NCBI GenBank assembly: GCA_910574345.1
Contig: CAJSZV010000004.1
Span: 186,001 to 250,000 of the forward strand
Length of the DNA stretch: 64,000 nucleotides
Direction: 5' to 3'
From: Clostridiaceae bacterium
GTDB lineage: Bacteria > Bacillota > Clostridia > Lachnospirales > Lachnospiraceae
Part shown: piece after piece, positions 51,585-60,383 of the stretch
Layout: each line of letters starts with the position of its first letter
Position numbering within the stretch: position 1 is the stretch's first letter
Made by a program: the position numbers and the translations under genes
Notes under the pieces: generated by a model
Told to the model about the DNA's origin: nothing
What the model saw: the letters and a program-made list of their open reading frames with translations, nothing else
Database searches by the model: none

Positions 51585-51924
51585 CCTTCATCACCGCTCC
51601 TGTTATTGTGTTCACCACTGCTCTATGTGCCAATTATAAATAAGGCGAACCGTAGGAGGAAGTCTCTCTTTGTTCATCAGTTTATACCCTTTGGTTGCAA
51701 CCGGATTCAGAAAATACAAAATCGAGCAGAGGAGGCTTTTCCCCTACTCGCCGTGCCGGGGGCGGTCCGCTTCAGCAGCATACTCCGTTCCGCCCCCCCG
51801 TGTACATAAAAAGAACCAAAATACCATTTGGTATCTGGTTCCTTCTTAAACTTCTGTTTATTTCATCCAGCTGTCCCATGTACCACCCGTAAATGAAGAC
51901 TTCCGTGTTTTCCTGCCACTTCCT
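51585..51924. other. Gene-free stretch with GC-rich inverted repeats
   Basis: No coding sequence is supported. At ~51723-51750 CGAG..CTCG and at ~51759-51801 CGGGGGCGG..CCGCCCCCCCG form GC-rich hairpins in an otherwise AT-rich context; a further ACCAAAATACC / GGTAT hairpin follows at ~51818-51843. The block looks like a small repeated intergenic element rather than a gene. Confidence 0.4.
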
Positions 51925-52815
51925 TCACTGTACCGCCTCTTTCACGGCCTCCAGAAATTGTTTCACGATTCCGGAAGGCTTGGGGGAATGGAGCAGTCCA
52001 AAGGGAATACTGTGATCCCATTCCACCGGGATTACCTTCAAAAGCGGATGTACATTGGCCCATCCGGGTATGGCAAGCAAAACATCATTACTGTTCTCAC
52101 ACCGGTTAAAGGCCTCCATACTGTAAAAATCAAAGTCTACAATATGAATCTGACTGTGGTTCTGCCAGATATCGTCCCGCAGCTCGTCCACATAGTGGCT
52201 CCACTCCCGGCGCATAAGCATCAGGTTCTCTCCATACAGGTCTTCCAGCTTAAGCCTGTCCTTGGCGGCAAGCCTGTGGTGGACGGAGACCGCGCAGCAA
52301 AAGGGCTCACGGGACAGTTCCAGTCCTGCGCAGCGCCTCAGATCCAGCATGGTCTCGTCAAAGATCCCGCCTACCACATCAATATTCTTTCCCAGGTTCC
52401 CCAAGATCTCCCTGGCGTTTTCCGGCGTATTCTCAAAAGGAATGATCTGAAATTTCATGTCCGGACAATGGATCTGTATCTTGGGCCACAGCTGCATCAG
52501 AAGCTGGGCCGGCGTCATGGGGGAACTGCCGATCCGGATCACCTTCGTATCCTCCTGCATGGCATTCTTCGCCCTTGTAACAGAGTCCCGGCAGTACTGG
52601 ATAATATATTTTGTATCCTGATATAAAGATTTACCCGCTTTTGTCAAAATCAGACCCCGGTGAGTCCTCTCAAATAATTTGACGCCAAGAGACGCTTCCA
52701 GCAGGTTGATCTGTTTGATCACCGCGGTAGGGGTGATATAGGATTCCTCGGCAGCCCGGTTAAAACTGCCCGCATCCGCCACATGGATAAAGGTGTCCAG
52801 CTGTGGATTGTACAT
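51925..52815 (-). CDS. LysR-family transcriptional regulator
   Basis: 296 residues. Helix-turn-helix FNRAAEESYITPTAVIKQIN (about 18-37) and a substrate-binding-like domain. Likely activator of the adjacent AKR/FMN reductase/iron-ADH genes. The inverted repeat AGTTTATCA / TGATAAACT (52929-52973) is in its promoter region and may be its own site. Confidence 0.88.
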   Translation of the reverse strand: MYNPQLDTFIHVADAGSFNRAAEESYITPTAVIKQINLLEASLGVKLFERTHRGLILTKAGKSLYQDTKYIIQYCRDSVTRAKNAMQEDTKVIRIGSSPMTPAQLLMQLWPKIQIHCPDMKFQIIPFENTPENAREILGNLGKNIDVVGGIFDETMLDLRRCAGLELSREPFCCAVSVHHRLAAKDRLKLEDLYGENLMLMRREWSHYVDELRDDIWQNHSQIHIVDFDFYSMEAFNRCENSNDVLLAIPGWANVHPLLKVIPVEWDHSIPFGLLHSPKPSGIVKQFLEAVKEAVQ

Positions 52816-52928
52816 GAGGCAAGCACTCCTTCACTGTTTGATCGTTCAGCAGTATATGTCACTGTCTAAATTATAGGAAACTATGAAAAAAATATCAAGA
52901 CTCCTTTCCGTAAAAGGGGGGTAAAAAC

Positions 52929-52973
52929 AGTTTATCAGATACTTCTAACAAAAGTCTAACAATTTGATAAACT
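52929..52973. promoter_or_regulatory. Inverted repeat in the LysR promoter region
   Basis: Perfect 9-bp arms AGTTTATCA (52929-52937) and TGATAAACT (52965-52973) with a 27-base spacer containing two TCTAACA copies. It lies about 115 bp upstream of the LysR start and could be an autoregulatory site. Confidence 0.35.
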
Positions 52974-53014
52974 ATTTCTAAATTCCTGAAGTAATCTTCG
53001 AATCCGTTTATCCT

Positions 53015-53795
53015 TCAGTCTGCCTGAATCGTCTGCTCCGGCGCTGTCACATAACCCTCCGGAGTGCCGGTCTCTTTCAGGATATAAGTTACCACAGGGA
53101 GATAATCAACCCGGTGGATTCCCTCCACGGTGTCATAGCTGATGGTGCTGGTATAGCCCCCGGTATAATCATCCCGGCAGTTAAACCCAAAGGAAACTTT
53201 CATAATCTCCGCCCACAAACTCATAAACAGGGCGGTTGGTGCCTGCCTCAAAGACAAAGACTGAATTCAGTTCATCCTTTTGGGTGATATTGACCACCTT
53301 GCCCCTTTTGTCAAATCCATACATGTTTCTTTTCTTGTCCGGACGTTCCGCTCCGAAGACCTGATCGATAAGCTTATCATTCTGGAATCCAATGCCGGTA
53401 TAGATATCATTGGAGGTAATCTGAAGATTGTCCAGGCTGTAAAACAGGATAGGGGGTGTCTTCCCTTTGGATTGTCTTCGCAATCCACACTCCGTTTCCG
53501 GTGTCATTGACAGCGTCCTGGTGATATAGGCATAGCCGTCAAATACGCCGTGCTTGTTATAGATCAGTTCCATGTCTTCATCCAGCTTTTGCACCTTTCG
53601 GTTTAAAAGGTATTCCAGGGTTCCGTTGAAATATCCATATCCCAGATAAGCCTCTTCTGAAACTGGCTTCTCTTCCTTTTCAGACATTTTTGCTCCTGCA
53701 GCATAAACTGTCATGATGCCTGCCAGGTTACCAGCAACCATAACAATAGACAGAAACGCCCAGAACCGCCTTCTTCGCTTCCTGTTGAAAAACAT
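53015..53795 (-). pseudogene. Frameshifted surface protein with prealbumin-like (SpaA/CnaB) C-terminal segment
   Basis: From ATG 53795 (AGGAGG before it) a basic N-terminus and a membrane segment (FWAFLSIVMVAGNLAGIMTV) are followed by ~150 residues of unknown fold. Around 53190-53200 the frame breaks: one frame ends in GGDYESFLWV, while another continues as FGFNCRDDYTGGYTSTISYD and ends with YILKETGTPEGYVTAPE, the closing strand of a SpaA/CnaB isopeptide domain. No LPxTG follows. The product probably was an anchored surface or pilin-like protein; it is now broken. Confidence 0.6.
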
Positions 53796-53913
53796 CTCTG
53801 CTCCTCCTTCTTACTTTCCCTGTATGTGGGTTATCTGCGGGAATTATGGGGCAGATTTTTCTGTGATCGGTTTTAGAGGCAAAAGCAGGTTCATAGTTCG
53901 GAGGTAATATAGC

Positions 53914-54535
53914 TTGAAAATCCAATTGAACAAACATGGAAAGCATGATAAAATAAAGAAAAGGAGACATCAAACAACTGAGATTAAAACAGACAAATTG
54001 TGCAAAGAACTGCTCCAAAGAATCCTTCTGGATTTAAACATAGACCATATCGAATATCCGGAATTACAGAAGGCGATTAAACCGGAAGCTGAACCGCAGT
54101 TTTGTTATCTGTTTGGAAGATATTTTTGGATACGGACGGCATATTTATATCTTTGAAAATCTCTGTAAAGAAGACCCGATTATTTCTATGGGGGACGAAA
54201 CCACGAAAATCTTTCTGAATGCAGACAGTACTATGGATGACGTAAGCGTAGAATTAAAAGCATTTTTAGATTATGCCGCCGGGAAAGTGACCAATGATTC
54301 TTTCGTGCAGGAACTTGAGGAAGCCGTAGAAAAGGCAAAGCAGAACCGGGAATGGAGGCACGAGTATATGACGCTGTTAATGCGAGACCAGATCAATGTT
54401 GAAAAAGGGATTGAACAAGGAATTAAAGGAACTGTTTCTATACTGAAAAATTTAGGTATTCCGCAAGAAACTATCCTTGTTAAGATTCAGGAGCAATATC
54501 ATCTAAGCCTCGAAGAAGCTAAAAAGTATTTATAA
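53914..54535 (+). pseudogene. Rpn/PD-(D/E)XK nuclease-family gene, internally deleted
   Basis: The first part (53914-54110) reads TDKLCKELLQRILLDLNIDH and IEYPELQKAI, the N-terminal start of Rpn-type nucleases, then breaks. The second part (54113-54535, other frame) begins at GYGRHIYIFENLCKEDP and continues through MGDETTKIFLNADSTMDD and REWRHEYMTLLMRDQ to the coiled C-terminus. The catalytic middle is missing, so nuclease function is lost. A second Rpn remnant of a different subgroup is at 39199. Confidence 0.7.
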
Positions 54536-54542
54536 AATGGAT

Positions 54543-54574
54543 TTGCCAGTCCTATATTTCTATGGGACTGGCAA
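54543..54574 (+). terminator. Hairpin after the Rpn remnant
   Basis: Perfect 10-bp stem TTGCCAGTCC (54543-54552) and GGACTGGCAA (54565-54574), followed by TTGTAT. Only 8 bases after the stop, so it is likely the native terminator of the Rpn gene, though the T run is short. Confidence 0.55.
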
Positions 54575-54643
54575 TTGTATATACCGAAAGCCTCCATCGA
54601 TAGCAAAACAAGTGGAAAAACCAGAACAAGAGGAGAATTGACT

Positions 54644-55372
54644 ATGAAAAGCGAATATGATGATGAGCGATTTTTTGAAGAATACGCAAAAATGTCCCGC
54701 AGTCAGGAGGGTCTAAGCGCTGCCGGAGAATGGCATCAGCTAAAGCCCCTGTTTCCTTCGCTGCAAGGGAAAACTGTACTCGATTTGGGATGCGGCTATG
54801 GCTGGCATTGTACCTTTGCGGCAAAACAAGAAGCTGCACAGGTATTAGGGATTGACCTTAGCCAAAAAATGATTGAAGAAGCTAAGAAAAGAAACCCGGA
54901 AAAACAAATCGAGTATCGCATCTGCGGAATTGAGGAATATGAATACCCGGAACATATGTGGGATTGCGTCGTTTCCAATCTGGCTCTGCACTATATTGAG
55001 AATATTGAGAAAATATTTCAAAACGTATACCGAACATTGAAACCAGGCGGAGTATTTATCTTTAATATCGAACATCCTGTTTTTACTGCAGGAGTTGGGC
55101 AGGACTGGATTTACACAGAAGCCGGAACTCCTCAGTACTGGCCGGTTGATCAATATTTCATCCCTGGAGAACGAAAGACCCGCTTTTTAGGGTGTGATGT
55201 AGTAAAGCAGCACCACACACTCACACAAATATTGATGGGATTATTGAATAACGGCTTTGAACTTGAAGTTGTGGAGGAAGCAAAGCCCGCAGAAGAAATG
55301 ATGCGTATTCCGGGAATGAAAGACGAATTGCGCCGTCCCATGATGTTGTTGGTGAAAGCCAATAAAAAATAA
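54644..55372 (+). CDS. Class I SAM-dependent methyltransferase
   Basis: 242 residues. SAM-binding motif I is VLDLGCGYGWHC, motif II GIDLSQKMIEEA, motif IV WDCVVSNLALHYI, post-motif LKPGGVFIFNIEHP. The HPVF..Y segment fits small-molecule methyltransferases of the UbiE/bioC-like group. ATG 54644 follows GAGGAG at 8 bases. It sits alone, is more AT-rich than the surrounding genes, and its end abuts a serine recombinase fragment (5 bases), so horizontal arrival is plausible. Substrate unknown. Confidence 0.88.
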   Translation: MKSEYDDERFFEEYAKMSRSQEGLSAAGEWHQLKPLFPSLQGKTVLDLGCGYGWHCTFAAKQEAAQVLGIDLSQKMIEEAKKRNPEKQIEYRICGIEEYEYPEHMWDCVVSNLALHYIENIEKIFQNVYRTLKPGGVFIFNIEHPVFTAGVGQDWIYTEAGTPQYWPVDQYFIPGERKTRFLGCDVVKQHHTLTQILMGLLNNGFELEVVEEAKPAEEMMRIPGMKDELRRPMMLLVKANKK

Positions 55373-55376
55373 CAGC

Positions 55377-55620
55377 CCGGCCCTGGTAAAGATAACAGCC
55401 GTTTGTCCCAGCGAAGCCCGATGCGGCATTGACCACCACGGCCCCCTGTCCCTTGAAAAACTCGTACAGTTCCAGGTCTGCCTGGGCGTAAATCGGGCTG
55501 CGGAGGAACTGGGAGATAAAGCCTCGCTTCAATTCCTTGCCGTAAATCAGAATATTGTTTTCAGCGAAATATCGGGCAAAATCCCCGAACGACGCGGACG
55601 GCTCGGCGTACATCTCGAAC
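55377..55620 (-). pseudogene. Large serine recombinase, internal fragment
   Basis: The minus-strand frame reads FGDFARYFAENNILIYGKEL and YAQADLELYEFFKGQGAVVV then NGCYLYQGR, which is the recombinase domain following the resolvase core. Neither the catalytic Ser domain nor the C-terminus is present. It continues in frame from the AAA-type fragment upstream, joined near RLMFEMY. Confidence 0.6.
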
Positions 55621-55817
55621 ATCAGCCGGGCGATATTCGCCGTGTTCAGTTCATATTCCTCTATTCCAAATTCCTCATTGAACCGGCAGCTGTCTGCTTT
55701 CAGATACCCACTTGCCAGAAACAGACTCCACACAGCGCTCTCGCTGTACTCTAACTGACTGAAAACAATCTGCTCATCAATGGTCGTACAGAATTTCCGC
55801 CCTTTCAAAACCGTCAT
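55621..55817 (-). pseudogene. AAA-ATPase-like/PD-(D/E)XK protein fragment
   Basis: Reads MTVLKGRKFCTTIDEQIVFS and SAVWSLFLASGYLKADS, a typical central stretch of the AAA-ATPase_like (PF09820)/PDDEXK_9 proteins common in gut Firmicutes. The Walker motifs and nuclease part are absent. It passes in frame into the serine recombinase fragment at a point where both families have R-L-M/I-F. Confidence 0.5.
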
Positions 55818-56200
55818 ACTTCCTCTGCTCCTCTTCCGATACATAGATAGGCGTAATAAACTGGCCGGGCAGGCAGAACATAAGGATGACTGCCGCCAAA
55901 AGCCCCCTGGGCAATCTCCTTGGTGGTCATATCCCGGATTTCCAATTTCTTTCCCAAAATGAAGTCTACAATAGCCCGTTCGCTGTTAGAAAAATCGCAC
56001 CGTTCCAGTCGGTCTCTGATTAACATAAGCTGTCTTGCAATTTCTTTTAATTCCTTTTCCGATTTAACGTTTACTACAAAATCCAAATCCCGGCTCTTTA
56101 CTCTGGCATATAAGATTTCCTTTAAACGGATATTTTCACGCTGAGATAGTAAAAAGTCCCTTCTTTCAAAATAGGAAGCATGGCCAATGTCAAAATCCAT
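55814..56200 (-). pseudogene. RpiR-like helix-turn-helix fragment with unknown N-terminal piece
   Basis: Open frame of 128 residues. The part ERCDFSNSERAIVDFILGKK and IRDMTTKEIAQG resembles the start of MurR/RpiR regulators; it then ends in non-homologous GGSHPYVLPARP. The ~55 residues before it (MDFDIGHASYFERRDFLLSQ) are unrecognised and may be from another gene. No ribosome site fits either start. Probably a rearranged remnant. Confidence 0.4.
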
Positions 56201-56294
56201 GCCGGATTCTTTTCTGTCAACAGAGGAACGCCTTGGCCCATCTTCCCTTGGACAGCTATGATTTGACGATTGCTCTGTAAATTTGTTGCCAGCT

Positions 56295-56939
56295 TTACCT
56301 TACTTGTGTCAGCACTCCCATATCCATCTCATACACCCTGTCACAGAGCAGGTTGATGTCTTCCCGGTTATGACTGATGATAAGAATTAGCTTTCCGTCC
56401 TCCTTCAGTCCAAGCAGGAGCTTTCGTATCTCCTCCGCGCCATGATTATCCAGCCCATTCATGGGTTCGTCAAGGATAATCAGACTGGGATTCTCCATGA
56501 TAGCCTGTGCGATACCCAGTCGCTGGCGCATCCCCAATGAGTATTTCCCTACCCATTTCTTATCATCAGGATTAAGACCAACCATGGTAATACACTCCCT
56601 GATGCGCTCCTTTCCGACCACATTCCGGATGGAGGCAAGATATCTCAAATTACGAAATCCGGATTCTCTGGGCAAAAAGCCCGGTGTCTCGATGATGAAG
56701 CCGGTATCCTCAATAAATTCCACATCGCGCCCCACCTGTTTTTCTCCTACCCATATCTCGCCCTCCGTGACAGGCATAAACCCGCACAGACACTTGATCA
56801 GCACCGTCTTTCCTGAACCGTTCCTGCCCACAATTCCATAAATCCCCTGCTTAGGTATCTCCAGATTGATATCCTTCAATATTGTCTGATCGTCTATTGT
56901 CTTAGAGACATTTTTAAAAATAATCCTTCTATCATTCAT
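56295..56939 (-). CDS. ABC-2 exporter ATPase subunit
   Basis: 214 residues. Walker A GRNGSGKT, Q-loop, signature YSLGMRQRLGIAQA, Walker B LIILDEP and switch His ISHNRED. ATG 56939 overlaps the permease stop as ATGA; the upstream frame extension is the permease reading in another register. It drives the two permeases encoded just before it; the subfamily (bacitracin/lantibiotic-export-like) suggests efflux or immunity, with substrate unknown. Confidence 0.92.
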   Translation of the reverse strand: MNDRRIIFKNVSKTIDDQTILKDINLEIPKQGIYGIVGRNGSGKTVLIKCLCGFMPVTEGEIWVGEKQVGRDVEFIEDTGFIIETPGFLPRESGFRNLRYLASIRNVVGKERIRECITMVGLNPDDKKWVGKYSLGMRQRLGIAQAIMENPSLIILDEPMNGLDNHGAEEIRKLLLGLKEDGKLILIISHNREDINLLCDRVYEMDMGVLTQVR

Positions 56940-57781
56940 TTTTTCAGTCCCCATTTCTTTACTTTTTTCCTTCCCTGTCCCAAGCATATTAGAATAAAAA
57001 ACGTGATTGTCACCGCAAAGAACACCACCGCATATTTCAAAGATACGCCATAGGATAAGTTGTTCCCTGACATCACCTTCAATTGTGCCAACGTCACTGG
57101 TGAGAAACGATATGCCTTGGGTGTCCATGAATTATAGATCATCACATCCAAAAATACAAAGAGTGATGCCACCAATATTCCTGTCATCTTTTTTGTGATA
57201 CAATTGAACAAATAGACCACCAATCCCATCCATGAGACACATGCCCACTCAAGCAGGAAGCTGATTGCAGTTGCCTCCACTGGCGAAAATACACCGACAG
57301 TATAAGCAAACACCGTAAACGGAACATCATATTGATTCCCTGCGTTTGTCCTTGCCAATGTTCCCCAGATGATTCCCCAATCGCCACTAAACTTCGTCCG
57401 TGAAAGCAGGCTAATAACACTAAATCCCCATATAAACCCCACAAACAAAAACGAAGATGCCAGAATATACAGTACATTACCCAACTGCCAGGAAAAGCTT
57501 CCGGATCGCTGAACGATATAGTAGTGAGCCTTCCCCTCAAAGGGTGCTGTGCTAAACAGGAATACTGTACTCACCATAAATACCATCTGGCAGATATAAT
57601 CATTCATCAGATGTGGAAAAGCCCACGGACTCACTTTCTCATCAACCGCCTGTGCCAGATTAGACACCGGCTCCAGATAGGAATAGATAAACACAGCAAG
57701 AATCATGAACAGAATCAGTACCCTGACCTGCACCAATTCCTGCTTTAGCTGAAAACAAAACACCCGAAGTCCCTTACTCAT
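56936..57781 (-). CDS. ABC-2 type permease (second)
   Basis: 281 residues with about six membrane segments and a soluble loop after the second (FSTAPFEGKAHYYIVQRSGS). Overlaps the ATPase by 4 bases and the first permease by 8 bases, so translation is coupled through the cluster. Weakly conserved, as usual for exporter permeases. Confidence 0.8.
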   Translation of the reverse strand: MSKGLRVFCFQLKQELVQVRVLILFMILAVFIYSYLEPVSNLAQAVDEKVSPWAFPHLMNDYICQMVFMVSTVFLFSTAPFEGKAHYYIVQRSGSFSWQLGNVLYILASSFLFVGFIWGFSVISLLSRTKFSGDWGIIWGTLARTNAGNQYDVPFTVFAYTVGVFSPVEATAISFLLEWACVSWMGLVVYLFNCITKKMTGILVASLFVFLDVMIYNSWTPKAYRFSPVTLAQLKVMSGNNLSYGVSLKYAVVFFAVTITFFILICLGQGRKKVKKWGLKK

Positions 57782-58583
57782 TCTCCACCCTCCTTTTCAG
57801 CTTCCGGTAAAACAGAATACCAAATCCCACAGTCAGTCCCATCACCACCAACGCAGAACACAAAATGGTGAGCTGATCTGTACCGGCGGAACTTCTACCC
57901 TGTAGCCATAAATCCAACCGAAGTCTGACAGGAATCTTCAAAACAAAAAAAGCCCGCCCTGTCAAAAAGGACAAAATCAAAGGAGAAGCCACTGTCACAT
58001 AAATATTAGGGAAATATGACGATACCAGCAAAGCTGCCACTGCCCATAGCCCCCCGGTCAAAAACAAAAGGAAGATAACTGCTGCAAAGTAGCAGGCAGC
58101 ATTACCTTGCAGCAAAAACTGATGATAAGGAAAGGCTTCTGTCTCCGGCAGTCTGGCTTGATTGAACAACTGAACAAAAATATTTGCCATGAGGATAAAA
58201 GTAATCCCCCCTGCCGATACCGGAAGAGCTCCCGACAGGAACGTCGTAAGCACCTTGGACATGCAGTATTTCTTCTTTCCTGCTTTCATAAGCAGCTCCC
58301 TCAGCATATTCGTATTGTATTCCTCGCAAAAACTTACTGCATAGGGAAGCGCCGCGAGCATTGGAACCACATAAATACCATAAAACCCTCCAAATATAAA
58401 AGAATTACACCAATAGTAATATACATCCATAGTCTCAGGAGATGTCCACATAAAGGGTATCTGGTTCCAGGTATCCAGACAAATGCACAGCACCACGCCG
58501 ACCGGTACAAGGAAAAATCTTACCGTCAGACTCCTCTTAAATTCAGTACCAAACAGGCGGGGCAATGCCTTTTTACTCTCCAT
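57774..58583 (-). CDS. ABC-2 type permease (first)
   Basis: 269 residues, six predicted membrane helices, with CEEYNTNMLRELLMKAGKKK as the cytosolic coupling loop similar to lantibiotic-transport permeases. The start overlaps the upstream lipoprotein gene by 11 bases. Forms the channel with the second permease. Confidence 0.8.
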   Translation of the reverse strand: MESKKALPRLFGTEFKRSLTVRFFLVPVGVVLCICLDTWNQIPFMWTSPETMDVYYYWCNSFIFGGFYGIYVVPMLAALPYAVSFCEEYNTNMLRELLMKAGKKKYCMSKVLTTFLSGALPVSAGGITFILMANIFVQLFNQARLPETEAFPYHQFLLQGNAACYFAAVIFLLFLTGGLWAVAALLVSSYFPNIYVTVASPLILSFLTGRAFFVLKIPVRLRLDLWLQGRSSAGTDQLTILCSALVVMGLTVGFGILFYRKLKRRVENE

Positions 58584-59736
58584 AGGATAGATTCTCTCCC
58601 GTTATCGCATTGATTCGCTCCGCACTGCTGTTTCCCGAAGGCGAATCTATCTGCACACACCAATAAGGCACCAGCTTATACTGTTCCTTCTCTTCCCAGT
58701 CCGGTACAACGACATATTCCAGCCATATCCGGGAGATTGTAACCTGCGAGCTCAATATGGTATTCATATAAATTTCCTTTACCGCTTCCAGTGCTTCCTC
58801 CGCTGAGATAATCGTCTGCGTCTCTGCTTCCGGGCTGGCGTCAAAAATTCCGCCCCTGCTGGCTATATATCGAATCCCATCCTTATCAAGCAACATAGTG
58901 ATTCGGGTTTCAGCCGTCCAAAAGGTTTCCACTGCCATGGATATGCCCGGCTCATTGATACCGCTGTAGATTGGCAGGCCATCCTTTGTCAGTTCATACT
59001 CCATATAGTATATCTCATCTGTGTCTGACCAGTCAGCGACCGTACTTTCTTTCCCTGTCTGTGCATCTTCCTGATATTTCTGAGTCTGCCTGTACTTCTC
59101 CTCCAACTTTGTTAGTATTTCCTTATTCAGAGCATAAGCAACAAGAACCTCCGAATCCTGTCCTGTCAGCCCCTTAATCTTTACCTTCCCCATCTGAATG
59201 GCTTTTTCTGCGTCCAGGAAGGATAAATCCTGTATTTCTTCCTTCTGGAAAGAACAACTGCCAGCATTATAATATGCAGATTCCACCAAATATACGATGT
59301 GGTCATCCCTTTCCTCATCCTTCGCGTATGTAAAATTACCATAGGGATTCGTACTAAAGTATCCGCCTTCTTTTGTTTTTGCAGAATATGCACCCACCCA
59401 TTCTGGGTGAGCCGTTACGGCTGCTTCCGACACTCCGAAAAAAACATCTAAATCTTCTCTCGGAAACGCTTGCTTTGTCAGCGTATACACGCTATATACC
59501 TGCTTTTTCGGCAAAACTACCTCCGCATCAATTACCAACTTATCGGACAACTTCTCACTGATATGGTTTGTTCCAGATTCCGCCCCTCCTACACTCCCCT
59601 GCATCGCCTCTGTGCTGCTTCCCGTCGGTGTACTCTCCGAAGATCCTGCTGCCGTACCGGAGCAGCCAGTCAACAGAATACCGGCAGACATAAGCACAGA
59701 CAACACAAACATATTTTTTGAAACGCTCTTTTTCAT
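58573..59736 (-). CDS. DUF6034-type lipoprotein of the ABC-2 cluster
   Basis: 387 residues. Signal peptide with lipobox LLTGCSG, a Ser/Gly/Thr linker, then a large extracytoplasmic domain that ends in PYWCVQIDSPSGNSSAERIN and AITGENLSYGE. The ending resembles propeptide-like PepSY/DUF6034 modules. ATG 59736 follows GAGGAG at 5 bases. It overlaps the first permease by 11 bases and is the first gene of the exporter set, so it may bind or sense the exported or toxic molecule at the cell surface. Confidence 0.75.
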   Translation of the reverse strand: MKKSVSKNMFVLSVLMSAGILLTGCSGTAAGSSESTPTGSSTEAMQGSVGGAESGTNHISEKLSDKLVIDAEVVLPKKQVYSVYTLTKQAFPREDLDVFFGVSEAAVTAHPEWVGAYSAKTKEGGYFSTNPYGNFTYAKDEERDDHIVYLVESAYYNAGSCSFQKEEIQDLSFLDAEKAIQMGKVKIKGLTGQDSEVLVAYALNKEILTKLEEKYRQTQKYQEDAQTGKESTVADWSDTDEIYYMEYELTKDGLPIYSGINEPGISMAVETFWTAETRITMLLDKDGIRYIASRGGIFDASPEAETQTIISAEEALEAVKEIYMNTILSSQVTISRIWLEYVVVPDWEEKEQYKLVPYWCVQIDSPSGNSSAERINAITGENLSYGE

Positions 59737-60065
59737 AATATCTCCTCTTTCCATCAAATTGGTAGTGTCAAAATCAATACCCCAAATCGCCTCATCCCCT
59801 GTACAATAACAATTCCCATTATCTGTATTTCTGTCATAATTTCAACTCTTTTTGCGCGAAACGACATTTTTCGCCTTTGTTTGGTCATCTGCCGGACGCA
59901 CCAGAAGGGAATCCGCTCCAATGTTCATTGACGGTTTTAAGCTGGGGGCAAAGATGATGGCAGAGGTTTTCAGGGACGAGTAGAAGGACGGGGACAGGAA
60001 AAGGCAGACACTTTGAGGGAAGCGGCTGCCTTTTTTGGGACTATAAGAAATTTATTGTTTTTGAA
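59737..60065. other. Gene-free stretch with a small remnant and a terminator
   Basis: A 20-codon plus-strand end (59921-59983, FIDGFKLGAKMMAEVFRDE) resembles the C-terminus of small DUF6809-type proteins of mobile elements, with no usable start. The terminator at 59999-60036 follows it. The part next to 59736 should contain the ABC cluster promoter. Confidence 0.4.
59999..60036 (+). terminator. Intrinsic terminator
   Basis: AAAAGGCAG (59999-60007) with CTGCCTTTT (60026-60034), followed by TT on the plus strand, 15 bases after the small remnant's stop. Because the stem starts with AAAA it can also work toward the minus strand. Confidence 0.65.
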
Positions 60066-60245
60066 TTAAATGGGTATTTTATCAGATTTTGAATCATTGC
60101 ACTTTGAACAAAGAACTCTAAGGTTTGATGCAACGGTTTTTCCGCCTTTTGCGGCAGGAATAATAGAATCAACTTGTAAACCAACTCTTCATCTGGCATA
60201 TACTTTCCGCACAAATGTATCTAAAAAATCTTCAATATGCGGACT
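60066..60245 (-). pseudogene. HNH endonuclease fragment, frameshifted
   Basis: The minus strand reads CGKYMPDEELVYK and then, after a one-base frame change, VDSIIPAAKGGKTVASNLRV and LCSKCNDSKSDK. This is an HNH zinc-finger nuclease core in which the first His of VDHIIP is Ser, so catalysis is lost. The upstream part is missing. Confidence 0.6.
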
Positions 60246-60279
60246 ACGCCTCTCTTTTTCAAAATGTACTGTCATATTC

Positions 60280-60373
60280 TGTCATCTTGTTTGGTTAAAA
60301 CCGATCTATCCGTGTATTTACGGATAGAATGCCTGGCTTTTATTATATCCATCAACATAAGATTATCTCCTGT
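60280..60373 (-). pseudogene. Nitroreductase-family N-terminal fragment
   Basis: From an ATG at about 60367 (GGAG before it) the frame reads MDIIKARHSIRKYTDRSV, the FMN-binding start of nitroreductases, and ends after ~25 codons where the HNH remnant follows. Only the start is left. Confidence 0.5.
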
Positions 60374-60383
60374 AGTTATTCCA

